DNA from: Chloroflexi bacterium UBA6077
GTDB lineage: Bacteria; Chloroflexota; UBA6077
DNA length: 64,000 nt
NCBI GenBank assembly: GCA_002436065.1
Contig: DIXP01000103.1
Coordinates: 1-64,000, forward strand
Direction: 5' to 3'
Under the pieces are notes generated by a model, which saw nothing but the letters and a program-made list of their open reading frames with translations, had not been told where the DNA came from and did not search any database. Below are positions 17,829 through 26,701 of this stretch, in pieces. Each line of letters starts with the position of its first letter. The first letter of the stretch is position 1. Position numbers and translations under genes: made by a program.

Positions 17829-19337
17829 TTGGCAAGCGTATTCCGGTCTCTTCGATTCCGCCTGGCTCTCTGGTACGCGGCGCTGCTGGGAGTGATCCTG
17901 ATCGTTACCTCCCTCCTCTCCTACAGCTTCCACAGCGCCTCCCACTACGACGAGGTTGACCGCTCCCTGGTGGGGACCGCCATCCACGCGTCGAGTCAGC
18001 TCCGAGATGCCGGTGACGGCTATCGGTTGAATGAGGGGGTACAGCTACCTCCTGTGGAGGAGTTCGTCTCGCCAGACGTATGGGTGAGGCTGTACGATGC
18101 CGAGGGTCGGCTGCTGTCCTCCTCGGCCAATGCCCCACGCAACTCACCGCCCGATCCACGGGTTGTCGCATCCTCCCCCAGGGTTCCTGAGAGCGGAGGT
18201 GTTCTCGGCTGGCTCGTCCATCCCCTGGTGAACGTGGGGCAACCAGCTGTCTACCACGAGGGCGGCTTCGTCTCGATCACGGATCCCAAAGGCGGCGGTA
18301 GGACCCGCATCCACGGCATGGCGTTGTTGTCCGGCGACCAAGCGGTGGCGTACCTGGAGACCGGCGCATCGCTCGTCCACCTGGATGCATCCATGGAACG
18401 TCTCGGCCTGCTGCTGCTGGTCACCTGCTCCCTGGGCCTCCTAGCGGCGCTGTTTGGAGGGTGGGCCATCGCCGCCGGTGCCCTGAGGCCGGTGTCCACC
18501 ATGGCTACCGTGGCGAGGTCGATCGCCTCCTCCCGGGGGTTCTCCCGCCGCCTCTCTCCATTGGAACGGCGCGACGAACTGGGACAGCTTGCCACCGCCT
18601 TCAACGGGATGCTCACCAGCCTCGAGGAGGCATACCGGACTCAGCAGCGCTTCGTCGCCGATGCCTCCCACGAGTTGCGGGCACCCCTGACGGCACTGCA
18701 GGGCAATCTGGAGCTGTTGGAGCGGGCACCCGACCTACCGGACGCGGAGAAGGCCGAGATGGTGGCCTGCCTGCGGCAGGAGATCGGCCGCATGGGCCGG
18801 CTGGTATCGGATCTCCTTGCGCTGGCGCACGCCGATGCTGGCCAGAAGCTGGTTTCGAAGAAGCTGGTGGAGCTGGACCGCCTCCTGTTGGAGGCATTCC
18901 GCGATGCGCGGGGCCTCGCCAAGGGCCAGAGGCTATCGGTGGGGGAGCTTGATCAGTTGCAGGTCGTGGGTGACCCCGACCGGTTGAAGCAGTTGCTGGT
19001 CATCCTGATGGACAACGCCCTTAAGTACACTCCCACTGGTGGAGAGGTATCCCTAGGGCTCCGAAGAAGTGGTGGAATTGTGGAACTCACCGTAAAGGAT
19101 ACGGGGATCGGCATCTCCGCTGAGGACCTCCCCCACATCTTCGAGCGCTTCTATCGGGCAGACAAGGCCCGTTCCCGCGACCTGGGGGGGAGTGGTCTGG
19201 GCCTCTCCATCGCCAAATGGATAGTCGAGCAGCACGGCGGCTCAATCTCCGTCTCCAGCATCCCTGGCAGCGGCAGTACCTTCACGGTGTGTCTGCCGGC
19301 GTCCGCCTCTGCTCCGGGAAGGCCCGCGCGGCAATAG
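17829..19337 (+). CDS. Sensor histidine kinase
   Basis: 502 residues: TM1 about 12-34, a large extracytoplasmic sensor region to about residue 190, TM2 about 195-220, HAMP, HisKA with H281 (FVADASHELRAPLTALQGNL), and ATPase motifs ILMDNALKYTPTGG, DTGIGI and GSGLGLSI. TTG start at 17829 follows GGGAG. The sensor has no Met cluster, unlike the first kinase, so it probably responds to another signal. Partner of the regulator immediately upstream. Confidence 0.88.
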   Translation: MASVFRSLRFRLALWYAALLGVILIVTSLLSYSFHSASHYDEVDRSLVGTAIHASSQLRDAGDGYRLNEGVQLPPVEEFVSPDVWVRLYDAEGRLLSSSANAPRNSPPDPRVVASSPRVPESGGVLGWLVHPLVNVGQPAVYHEGGFVSITDPKGGGRTRIHGMALLSGDQAVAYLETGASLVHLDASMERLGLLLLVTCSLGLLAALFGGWAIAAGALRPVSTMATVARSIASSRGFSRRLSPLERRDELGQLATAFNGMLTSLEEAYRTQQRFVADASHELRAPLTALQGNLELLERAPDLPDAEKAEMVACLRQEIGRMGRLVSDLLALAHADAGQKLVSKKLVELDRLLLEAFRDARGLAKGQRLSVGELDQLQVVGDPDRLKQLLVILMDNALKYTPTGGEVSLGLRRSGGIVELTVKDTGIGISAEDLPHIFERFYRADKARSRDLGGSGLGLSIAKWIVEQHGGSISVSSIPGSGSTFTVCLPASASAPGRPARQ

Positions 19338-19416
19338 GCGCATTCCTCGGCCTTGGCCCTGCCGTGTGCTCCGCATCACCAGTGTTTTCGAAGCTGGAGC
19401 CGGCTCTCAGCCCCCC

Positions 19417-19449
19417 TTAAGCGGGGCACAAGCTGTGTCTAAGCGGGGG
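19417..19449. promoter_or_regulatory. Three 11-bp-phased AAGC repeats
   Basis: TTAAGC, ACAAGC and CTAAGC start at 19417, 19428 and 19439, exactly 11 bp apart, as expected for a tandem OmpR-type regulator operator. They lie upstream of the small secreted protein gene and just after the kinase gene. Similar phased arrays occur at 24594-24626 and 27398-27441. Confidence 0.5.
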
Positions 19450-19537
19450 ACGTTACGCTATCTCCAATCCCACCAGAGGCAGTCGCCACCACCAATTGGC
19501 GTCTGACCTTGTGTGGAGACCATGGAGGAGAGTAATC

Positions 19538-19750
19538 GTGAAGAGGCGCCTTCTGGCGATCCTGACCCTGGCTGTTGTCACCTTCGTTGGGGCCGCTACC
19601 CCTGCCCTGGCCGCCCCGGCTAATGGGGGACGCGATTTTGGACAGCGGGTCTCGAACATGGCTCCGGTTTGTCCCCAGGAGCACGGCGCGGCCTTTGGAG
19701 CTTGTGTGAGCGAAATGGCCAAGGGTGGCGAGTGTAGCCACATGCAGTAG
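19538..19750 (+). CDS. Small secreted Cys-containing protein, unknown
   Basis: 70 residues. Signal peptide MKRRLLAILTLAVVTFVGAA ends near ALAAPA, leaving a mature protein of about 45 residues with three Cys and two His (PVCPQEHGAAFGACVSEMAK, ending GGECSHMQ). GTG start at 19538 follows GGAGGAG. Follows the second two-component system and carries a phased operator upstream, so it may be a stress-induced envelope protein. No family recognised. Confidence 0.6.
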   Translation: MKRRLLAILTLAVVTFVGAATPALAAPANGGRDFGQRVSNMAPVCPQEHGAAFGACVSEMAKGGECSHMQ

Positions 19751-19921
19751 GCCGCTATTACTTGGATGGTGGGGCGGCAGGAGGGTGGCGTCGCCACCCT
19801 TCCCGCTCAGCAGTGATGTTGGTTCAAAAGTGCGGAGTGATCCCGCTAGTTGAGTATCCGGCTGCTTCAACTACGACCGACGAAGCGTATGACACGCACT
19901 TTGGTGAAGAATCCGAAGACG

Positions 19922-20896
19922 CTATTGCACGACTATCTCTCTACCCACGGCGACATCCTGGAAGCTGTTTGGGAACTCCCTTCGGAAGGCGTCCAGACTC
20001 CAGTCGCAGCTATCGTGAGCGGAGAGCGCCACCAGCTTCGGCTGACGCCTCCCGATTGAGGCCATCCCCATCTTCACGTCTTCCCGCCCTATCGGTTTCC
20101 ATGGCCACTTTCCGGTCCCGAAGATCTTCTGAAATGGCAGCGGTCCCGCCATCCACCGCGAGGCCGTGACCGGATAGTGGAGCCCTCCCACGACACCGTA
20201 GATCGGTGCATCTAGTAGCATCTCCACCCGCCCGATGATTCGGTCGACCCCCGGGTGGCCGCAGCCGATCACGATCACGATGCCCTTTCCTTCGACGTTG
20301 AAGGCCAGCGACTGCTCCAGCGTCCAGCCAAACATGAAATCCTGGTTCGCAATCGGCCCAGTGGTGATGACGCCAGTGGCAAGGCACCTGGGGCCTTCCA
20401 CCACGACCGGGCGAGCAGTAGGGATCTTGACGGGAGCGGGCACGAAGACAGGTACATCTGGGAGATCCACGGGGCCACGGGAGAGGGCAACACTCCCCAT
20501 CCGCCCTCCCATATGGTCCGCGTGGTTGTGGGAAATGACCAGCAAGTTGATGTCCGCGAGACGTATCCCCAGGGCAGCCATGTTGCGGAGCAGAGGAGCT
20601 GGATGCTCCCCTCGCTGGTTGAGGCCAGTGTCAAGAAGGATGTTGGTGTCGTCCGCCCGGATCAGGTAGGACACTCCAGGTTCGCCAACCAGATCGTCCC
20701 GATCCGCGTACCAATCGATCAAGGGGAGTATCGAGAGGCGCTTCACCGCGCCGGCGTCGTTCAGCTTGGGGAAACGAGCGCCAGTCCATGCGCGTTCTGC
20801 TCGACGTGAACCCACATAGAACCGGGCCGATGCGGCCCCTAGAGATCCTACAGCAGCCGTGCTCAGACCGGTGATGATCCTTTGAACGGTTCCCAC
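19922..20896 (-). CDS. MBL-fold metallohydrolase
   Basis: 324 residues. N-terminal hydrophobic segment (about 8-26) may anchor or export it. Metal site HNHADHMGG near residue 122, GCGHPG near 210, and GGLHYP near 237 resemble the subfamily of dihydropterin-ribofuranosyl-aminobenzene-phosphate synthase-like proteins. GTG start at 20896 with AGGAGG upstream. Same direction as the CPBP gene upstream. Substrate unknown. Confidence 0.8.
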   Translation of the reverse strand: MGTVQRIITGLSTAAVGSLGAASARFYVGSRRAERAWTGARFPKLNDAGAVKRLSILPLIDWYADRDDLVGEPGVSYLIRADDTNILLDTGLNQRGEHPAPLLRNMAALGIRLADINLLVISHNHADHMGGRMGSVALSRGPVDLPDVPVFVPAPVKIPTARPVVVEGPRCLATGVITTGPIANQDFMFGWTLEQSLAFNVEGKGIVIVIGCGHPGVDRIIGRVEMLLDAPIYGVVGGLHYPVTASRWMAGPLPFQKIFGTGKWPWKPIGREDVKMGMASIGRRQPKLVALSAHDSCDWSLDAFRREFPNSFQDVAVGREIVVQ

Positions 20897-20955
20897 TTCT
20901 CTACCTCCTACCCTGTGGCTCAGGTCGGAGCCAAAGCCACACTCTCAGCTCGATC

Positions 20956-21747
20956 CTAGATGCTGCCTGCGCTTTGGATTGCTACTAATCCTTCTGAAGA
21001 GTGCCTGCTAAGTCTCGATGCGACAACAATGACGGCGGCCATCAGGGCGAGCGTGATAATGAAGCCGAGGGCCGCCGGTAGGGGCATGGTGAGTCCGTCG
21101 TTGATGTAGGTGTACATGCCACCCATCGGGGTGTAGAAGGGCCATAGGAGCAGAATGTTCCGCGTGAGCCGGAAGGTGGCGCCGAAGACTAGCCCGAGGA
21201 CGAACAGGACCATCATCTCCCCCGGCGTCATGCCGTAGCCCACGTGGTACAGGCTGTAGCAGATGGCACCCAGGAACAGTCCGGGGAGCAGGCCAAAGGC
21301 TGCTTCGAACCGGAGTTGCAGCCAGCCCCGGAAGAAGATCGCCTCGTAGAGACCGACAGCGAGCCCGAGTGTGACGAGGGGCAGGTGATCAATCGTCCAG
21401 GCGACGTTCAGGGTGGCGGTGGTGGCGAAGTAGGTTTGTGCCCCTAGGAGGATGCCCAGGACGAGGCTCGGGACTAGGTGCTTGCTCGTGATGCCGACGT
21501 CCGAGAGCGGGCGGCGCCTCACAAGCGTCGTGTACAGCGCCGGTATGCCGACTCCCAGAGCAACCATGGTGATGGGGCCGTAGGTGATGAAGTTGGCCGC
21601 TACCGCCTGGGTGGTGAAGACTTGGAAGGCCGTGAAGAGGCTCCCCACCACGAGGAAGTAGGAAATGAGGGCCACGACGGTGTCCTCTGTTGGTTGGAAT
21701 CGAACCGTCAGAATGCCACGTAGTAGTTGCCGAAGTCTCTGTGCCAT
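20956..21747 (-). CDS. CPBP family intramembrane protease-like protein
   Basis: 263 residues, about seven transmembrane segments. The first CPBP motif appears as YEAIFFRGWLQLR near residue 133, where E and R are kept but the usual double Glu is reduced to one, and the second as SLYHVGYG near 165 with its His. ATG at 21747 with AAAGGAG upstream. Such proteins process or protect membrane peptides; here the role is unknown. Lies 59 nt upstream of the MBL gene, so they may be co-transcribed. Confidence 0.7.
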   Translation of the reverse strand: MAQRLRQLLRGILTVRFQPTEDTVVALISYFLVVGSLFTAFQVFTTQAVAANFITYGPITMVALGVGIPALYTTLVRRRPLSDVGITSKHLVPSLVLGILLGAQTYFATTATLNVAWTIDHLPLVTLGLAVGLYEAIFFRGWLQLRFEAAFGLLPGLFLGAICYSLYHVGYGMTPGEMMVLFVLGLVFGATFRLTRNILLLWPFYTPMGGMYTYINDGLTMPLPAALGFIITLALMAAVIVVASRLSRHSSEGLVAIQSAGSI

Positions 21748-22170
21748 CTGTCTGCACTCCTTTCCCTGTCATGCAAACTTCAATCCTGCTTCGTCTAAAT
21801 GATTGCTCTGCACGGCAAGTAGTACATCAGGAGAAGGATGTAATGCGGCCTAGGAAGATTGGATGGTCGATCTAAGCGAATCGCTGAGGGTAGTCTCCGA
21901 GAGTGGTTCTCGGGGCACAGTGTCAGAAATCGCCAGTACTACTGAGCAGATCAGCAGGACGGCAGGGCAGGGCAGAGCGCCCTCCACCACCCAGTGAAGC
22001 CACTGTGGCGGAGTACGGTGAGACCCTACTCCAGATCGCCGCCGGCTATGTGGCTGGGGGGATGCTTGGCCCTAGGTCGAGACCTAGCTATGCTCCAGAA
22101 AGGCAGAAGGTGGGTGACCTACCAGTGCCCACCTTCTGCCTTTCCATGAGTTTTCGCTGGACCGCCGGCC
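21748..22170. other. Intergenic region with one strong hairpin
   Basis: No gene recognised in these 423 nt. A 17-bp perfect inverted repeat (22098-22114 with 22128-22144) lies 27 nt beyond the stop of the leftward polyferredoxin gene and is its likely terminator, although no T-run follows. Confidence 0.6.
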
Positions 22171-23622
22171 CTACATCCTCATGGCCATCGGCAGGAAGAA
22201 CAGCAGCAGGTTCACGACTCCGAGGATCAGGATCAGCCCAACCACCGGCACCACGATTCCCCACAGCCCCCGCGCCTTGCCCCCGCCGGCGAGGCGGTAG
22301 GCCGTGTAGGCCGAGCCGGCCGTCCCAAGCAGGACGAGGAGATACTGCAGTGCCTGGATGGTGGCAGTGTCCAGCAGACTCGATGACCCTTGCGACTCTA
22401 TCCCGACCAGCGCAAGGCCTGTGAACAACACCGCCTTGCCCTCAGCCAGCAAATGGAACAGGTTGTGGGCCAGGTGGCCCGCCAGGTCCAGCGGGATCAG
22501 GGCGTATCCGAAAAGGGTGAAGGTCGCCACGATCCCCTTGCGGCCGGTAAGGTTCGACAGGGCGCTAGCCGCGAACAGGGCGAGGATGGGCAGCGCCATC
22601 ATCACGGCGAATGTCACCGTGAAGGTCACGGCGTAGCTCGTCGTACCCAGGGTCGCCTCTAGCCAGGACAGGATCGGCGGCCAGATATCCAGCATGGTGA
22701 TGTTCTGAACGAACACTATGCCCATGATCACGCAGGCGAGGAAAGCCTCGTCGAACTTGGGCTTGCGAAGGCTCCACAGCTCCCTCGTTGGTATCCGTGC
22801 GCTGAGACGGATAGAGTCGTTGGGGCAGCTCTTGACGCAGTAGCCGCACAGGTTGCAGCGGGCATTGGTGTCCATGGTGCGAGGGAACTCGAACATGGGG
22901 CAGCCCGCTGCCTTGTCGTTACCCCGATAGCAGGCCTGCACGTTGCACTTGGCGCACTTGGAGGGCGTTGCCCTCAGCTCCATGGCGCCTGCCCTGGAGT
23001 AGTTGCCCGACAGACCACCGAGGAAGCAAAGGTAGCGGCACCAGGTCCTCCGCTCGAAGAAGACCCCTGCCGTCACCACCCCCAGGATGAGGGCCATCAG
23101 CAGGTAGCCCGAACCCCGAGGGCTCTCCACGATCCCAAAGACGTGATCCGCCCAGGTGATCAGGATGAAGGCGGCGTCGATGACCCAGATGCCGTACTTC
23201 TTGAGGAAGGCCGGCACCGGGCTGTTGAGGCCTACCATCCTCTGGGCCAGGTCGCTCAAGGTGGCGAAGGGGCAGATGGCGCACCAGAAACGCCCCAGCA
23301 CCAGGAAGAACAGCGGGATGAGCGGCCACCACAGCACCCAGGTCATCGCCGTGCCGAAGTTGTCGTGAGCCTTGAGGGGACCCGCGAGCAGCTCGACGAG
23401 TATCACAGCGAAGACGATTGCCGTGATCGCCTGCAGGATGCCTGGGTAGAGCCTGCTCTGGACTACCCTCTTGACCAGAGGGTAGTCCAAAAGGTTGAAG
23501 TCGGAGGATTCGGCCTGCAGAGGGGACTCGTTGGGTGACCCACGACGATGTGTGTTCGAGTGGGAGTCGCTCTTCGAGGCCACGAGACCCTGGCTCTCGC
23601 CCTTGTTCTCTACGGTCTTCAT
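22171..23622 (-). CDS. Membrane polyferredoxin (NapH/NosR/RdxA-like 4Fe-4S protein)
   Basis: 483 residues with about eight or nine transmembrane helices. Cys motifs GRFWCAICPFATLSD near residue 111 and RTWCRYLCFLGGL near 193 flank helices as in NosR/NapH; then a ferredoxin-like part with CAKCNVQACYRG, GCPMFEF and CNLCGYCVKSCPND. Likely moves electrons across the inner membrane. The ATG overlaps the stop of the YtkA-like gene (ATGA), so translation is coupled. The partner set (YtkA-like, DUF2933, DUF2318, FtsX ABC) suggests metal or redox handling at the envelope. Confidence 0.8.
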   Translation of the reverse strand: MKTVENKGESQGLVASKSDSHSNTHRRGSPNESPLQAESSDFNLLDYPLVKRVVQSRLYPGILQAITAIVFAVILVELLAGPLKAHDNFGTAMTWVLWWPLIPLFFLVLGRFWCAICPFATLSDLAQRMVGLNSPVPAFLKKYGIWVIDAAFILITWADHVFGIVESPRGSGYLLMALILGVVTAGVFFERRTWCRYLCFLGGLSGNYSRAGAMELRATPSKCAKCNVQACYRGNDKAAGCPMFEFPRTMDTNARCNLCGYCVKSCPNDSIRLSARIPTRELWSLRKPKFDEAFLACVIMGIVFVQNITMLDIWPPILSWLEATLGTTSYAVTFTVTFAVMMALPILALFAASALSNLTGRKGIVATFTLFGYALIPLDLAGHLAHNLFHLLAEGKAVLFTGLALVGIESQGSSSLLDTATIQALQYLLVLLGTAGSAYTAYRLAGGGKARGLWGIVVPVVGLILILGVVNLLLFFLPMAMRM

Positions 23623-24197
23623 GACTGGACTGGCTCCGTGCTGATGGTGGCACGTGCGGACGAACCCTTTCGCTTTGCCATGGCCGCTGCCACGACGACC
23701 AGCGCCAGAACGCCGATGAAGCCCCCGATGACAAGCCAGTTGGGGCCGCTGCTCACAACATGTACTCCGAAGCTGACCGGGCCACGAGCACCGTTTCCAT
23801 CGACCAACACCGTGGCCTTCCAGTCACCGGCGTCGGTGAACGGCACCTTGCCGCTGTACTTGCCCGGGGCCTCCGCGCTCGCCTTCAGGTTGGCGAGGAC
23901 CGGCTTCTGGTTGGACATGCTGCCGTGATTCATCGACGAGTCGCCCTCGTCCATGGTCAGTTCAACCTGCACCGAGTCCCGCACGATCGGCTGCCCGGTG
24001 GCCGTGTCCTTCAGTTGCACTGCGATGTGGCTCTCGCCCACGATCGTGCCCTCGGCCTCGGTGATGAACTCCACCTGCACGGTCCCGGTGGTCTTCGTCT
24101 GTGACTCACCCTTGAACTCATCGGCGTACGCCACCCCTGTGGCCAGCAACAGGCTGGCCAGGCTCGCCACCACCATCAGTGTCCACTTTACCTTCAC
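23619..24197 (-). CDS. Secreted YtkA/FixH-like protein with membrane anchor
   Basis: 192 residues. Signal peptide to about VAYA, a single beta-sandwich domain with the YtkA-type pattern (IAVQLKDTATGQPI, then PGKYSGKVPFTDAGDWKATV), a Met/His/Ser segment MDEGDSSMNHGSMSNQK, and a C-terminal transmembrane helix near 155-177 with a basic tail. YtkA domains are found on copper-related and cytochrome-oxidase-assembly proteins. GTG start at 24197 after GGGAGG. Overlaps the polyferredoxin gene. Confidence 0.7.
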   Translation of the reverse strand: MKVKWTLMVVASLASLLLATGVAYADEFKGESQTKTTGTVQVEFITEAEGTIVGESHIAVQLKDTATGQPIVRDSVQVELTMDEGDSSMNHGSMSNQKPVLANLKASAEAPGKYSGKVPFTDAGDWKATVLVDGNGARGPVSFGVHVVSSGPNWLVIGGFIGVLALVVVAAAMAKRKGSSARATISTEPVQS

Positions 24198-24279
24198 GTC
24201 TTGTTTCCTCCCAACTGAATGTTGTCGTGCTTTCCTGCGGGGTTTCGTCCCAGACCTGCTAAGGTGAGTACGATGCTTG

Positions 24280-24525
24280 CTAGCCCTGCCGGGGTGGGTT
24301 CACTGATTCCGGTTGGGACTTATGGCAGCTTGTGGAACCGTGAGAACCGTGCCTCATCCCACGCATCATGAAGAGGTGGAGCAGCGGGCACATCAACACC
24401 AGCGCCCAGGTTGCCAGGCTGTCCAGAGGGATGCCCAACTGCCTCACCAGCACCAGGCCAACCATGGGCACGGCGCAGCAGGCGAGCATGATCAAGAGAT
24501 GACTATTGCCGTGCTGTCCGTTCAC
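24280..24525 (-). CDS. DUF2933-like small membrane protein
   Basis: 81 residues: an N-terminal NGQHGNSHLLIMLACCAVPM segment, two transmembrane helices, then CPLLHLFMMRGMRHGSHG, the pattern of DUF2933 proteins that accompany copper and heavy-metal genes. His, Met and Cys near both membrane faces suggest metal contact. I chose GTG 24525, which follows GGGAGG; the frame is open further to 24567. A phased repeat array lies 70 nt upstream. Confidence 0.65.
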   Translation of the reverse strand: MNGQHGNSHLLIMLACCAVPMVGLVLVRQLGIPLDSLATWALVLMCPLLHLFMMRGMRHGSHGSTSCHKSQPESVNPPRQG

Positions 24526-24593
24526 CTTCCACCTCCCACCGTTTCTCTGCCCGGCACGTCCAGGCATGCAGGAGTTACTTTCGCATGTCAGCC

Positions 24594-24626
24594 TTAAGGT
24601 CTGGCTAGAGTATCCTTAGACTGGAC
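24594..24626. promoter_or_regulatory. Three 11-bp-phased TTAAG-type repeats upstream of DUF2933 gene
   Basis: TTAAGG, CTAGAG and TTAGAC start at 24594, 24605 and 24616, exactly 11 bp apart, overlapping the end of the ABC ATPase gene and about 70-100 bp upstream of the DUF2933 start. Same spacing as the arrays at 19417 and 27398. Confidence 0.4.
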
Positions 24627-25350
24627 TGAGACAAGGGAAGTCCGAGCGGAGAGGCTCGACCATGGGCCGGGGGTTGGAATTGGATGAGTCGACTCGGCCG
24701 TCCTTGAGCAGGATGGTTCTGTGGGTGTAGCGCGCGTTATCCGGGTTGTGCGTGACCAGCAGCACCGTCAACCCCTCCCTGTTGAGCGATTGGAGCAGCT
24801 CCATCACCTGGAGGCCGGTTTGGGTATCCAGGCATCCCGTGGGCTCGTCGGCCAGCAGGATCGGAGGCTCGTTCACGATGGCTCGTGCGATCGCGACCCG
24901 CTCCTGCTCCCCTCCGGATAGCTGCCCGGGCAGGCGGTGAAGCTTGTCTCCCAGCCCTACCCGCTCCAGAGCGGTTCTCGCCATCGCCGACTGCTCACCC
25001 TGGGGCCTGCGGCTGATGGCCAGCGGCAGCATGGCGTTTTCCAGGGCGTTCAAGTAAGGGATCAGATGCTGCTGCTGGAAGACGAAGCCCAGGTACTCGT
25101 GGCGGAAGTCCGCCCGCCGCTCCGAGGAGAGGGCGTACAGGTCGATCGTGTCCACCACCACCCTCCCCTCGGTGGGAGGGTTCATGGCCCCGAGGATGGT
25201 CAGGAGGGTGCTCTTTCCGCTCCCCGAGTGCCCCATGATGGCCACCATCTCCCCCTGCTCTATGCGCAGCGTCACGTCCTGCAGCGCCACTGCTGTCGGC
25301 CCGTTCCCCGAGTAGCGCTTGGTCACATTCATCAGTTCTATGAGTGCCAA
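24616..25350 (-). CDS. ABC transporter ATP-binding protein (MacB/LolD type)
   Basis: 244 residues with Walker A GHSGSGKST near residue 40, Q-loop FVFQQQHLIPYLN, signature LSGGEQERVAIARA, Walker B ILLADEPTG and the switch His in VTHNPD. It is the motor for the FtsX-type permease upstream. TTG start at 25350 with AGGAG eight nt before; the open frame runs further upstream to 26298, but that part is antisense-frame noise over the permease. MacB-type systems move lipoproteins or perform transmembrane work rather than import. Confidence 0.82.
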   Translation of the reverse strand: MALIELMNVTKRYSGNGPTAVALQDVTLRIEQGEMVAIMGHSGSGKSTLLTILGAMNPPTEGRVVVDTIDLYALSSERRADFRHEYLGFVFQQQHLIPYLNALENAMLPLAISRRPQGEQSAMARTALERVGLGDKLHRLPGQLSGGEQERVAIARAIVNEPPILLADEPTGCLDTQTGLQVMELLQSLNREGLTVLLVTHNPDNARYTHRTILLKDGRVDSSNSNPRPMVEPLRSDFPCLSPV

Positions 25351-25389
25351 AGGTATCTCCTGATTAGCTGTTAGCCCCCTCGTCCGTCT

Positions 25390-25489
25390 CGTAGGGAAGA
25401 GGCTTGTCCCCTTCCGCCCCCCGGAAATGGACGTCCGATGCAGCCCATCCCCTACCGCCGGGCGGCAGGGGACAAGCCCCCGCCCTACG
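25390..25489. repeat. Palindromic repeat element between the ABC genes
   Basis: Arms 25390-25411 and 25468-25489 are inverted copies (about 18 of 22 match), enclosing smaller GC palindromes; further small palindromes follow to about 25535. The arms have the look of dispersed CTTGTCCCC-type intergenic repeats. The element separates the permease and ATPase genes, which are normally adjacent. Confidence 0.5.
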
Positions 25490-25544
25490 GGTACTCGCGG
25501 GCCAGCGGCCCGCGCTCCCGGCAGGCGGCTTGGCCGCCTCTCCG

Positions 25545-26699
25545 CTAAATGCTCCGCAGGGCTTCGGCGGGGTCCAAGGCGGAGGCGCGAAGGGTGGGGT
25601 AGAGGCTCCCCAGGACGCCGACCAGCAACGCCAGCGCCGTGGCCACCAGGGCCAGCAGTGGGTCCCATCCCACCGGCACCTCTAGCCGTGCAACCTGCGA
25701 CGCGACAACTGAGCTCCCGGCGGTCCCCACGGCCCACCCGATCAGACCGCTGAGCAGGCTGAGCACCGTCGCCTCGGCCAGAAGGATCCGCACCACGTGG
25801 CTCCGGCGGAAGCCCACCGCCCTGAACACACCGATCTCTCGCGTGCGCTCGCTCACGCTGGACATCATGGTCGTCAGCACCACGAGGCCACCTACCAGCA
25901 GCACCACCGCCGAGACGGCGAGGGAGAAGTTGGACAGCTGTTCCACTGTCTGCTCCCTCGACTTCATCACCTGGGATAGGGCCGTGACCCTGGCCTGTGG
26001 CAGCTTCTGCCCGATCTGCGCGACGATCTCCTCGATGGGGCAGGTGGAGCAGAGGGCGCTCACCTCCACCAGGCTGACCCGCCCCGGCTTGCCCAGCAGC
26101 CCCTGGACGGTAGCCAGGTCGGCGTAGATCAGCGAGTCCTCCTGGTTGCCGACCGTTTCTAGCACGGCCGCCACCCGGAAGGGCTTGCCGAGGATCTGGA
26201 GCATACTGCCGGGAGCGGCCTGGAGCCTGTCGGCCGCCTCGTGGCCAAGGATCAGCTGATCCGGACTCTCCGGTTTCTGCCCCTTGAGGATCCACCATTT
26301 CTTCAACAGCAGTTCCTGGCGGAAGTCCACCCCCACCAGCAGGGCGCGAACCCCTTCCACCTCCACTGCGCTCAGTAGCTTCGGCGCGACGACGCTGATG
26401 TTCTCGGAGCTCTTGATGGTCCGTATGGCGTCGGCATCCCCGGCGCTTAGCTCCTGCACTGTCGAGCTGACCCCCACCGCTACCCCGCCGTAGCTGAGGG
26501 CGAGGTCGTCCGAGCGTGGGAGCACCAGGATGTTCGCGCCGAACTGGTCGATCTTCCGCTCGGTGTCGGCCTTCAGGGCCGCGGTCACCGCCAGCATGCT
26601 GACCACGGTCGCCACCCCTATCGCCAGGCTAAGGACCACCAGCGCCGCCTTTCCCCGGCGGCGCCTCAGGTTGTTGAGGGCGATGGTGCTGAGTCGCAC
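25545..26699 (-). CDS. FtsX/MacB-type ABC transporter permease
   Basis: 384 residues: TM1 about 20-42, a large extracytoplasmic MacB-like domain, then three C-terminal helices with the REIGVFRAVGFRR coupling segment and a final PTLRASALDPAEALRS motif, all typical of the family. A CSTC pair lies in the outer domain (ALCSTCPIEE). Begins two nt after the stop of the DUF2318 gene, so the two are coupled. Probably works with DUF2318 protein and the downstream ATPase. Confidence 0.85.
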   Translation of the reverse strand: MRLSTIALNNLRRRRGKAALVVLSLAIGVATVVSMLAVTAALKADTERKIDQFGANILVLPRSDDLALSYGGVAVGVSSTVQELSAGDADAIRTIKSSENISVVAPKLLSAVEVEGVRALLVGVDFRQELLLKKWWILKGQKPESPDQLILGHEAADRLQAAPGSMLQILGKPFRVAAVLETVGNQEDSLIYADLATVQGLLGKPGRVSLVEVSALCSTCPIEEIVAQIGQKLPQARVTALSQVMKSREQTVEQLSNFSLAVSAVVLLVGGLVVLTTMMSSVSERTREIGVFRAVGFRRSHVVRILLAEATVLSLLSGLIGWAVGTAGSSVVASQVARLEVPVGWDPLLALVATALALLVGVLGSLYPTLRASALDPAEALRSI

Positions 26700-26701
26700 G
26701 G

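Noticed and set aside
25351..26298. N-terminal extension of the ABC ATPase frame
   Set aside because: Overlaps the permease gene on the same strand in another frame; the TTG at 25350 with AGGAG gives the normal ATPase length.
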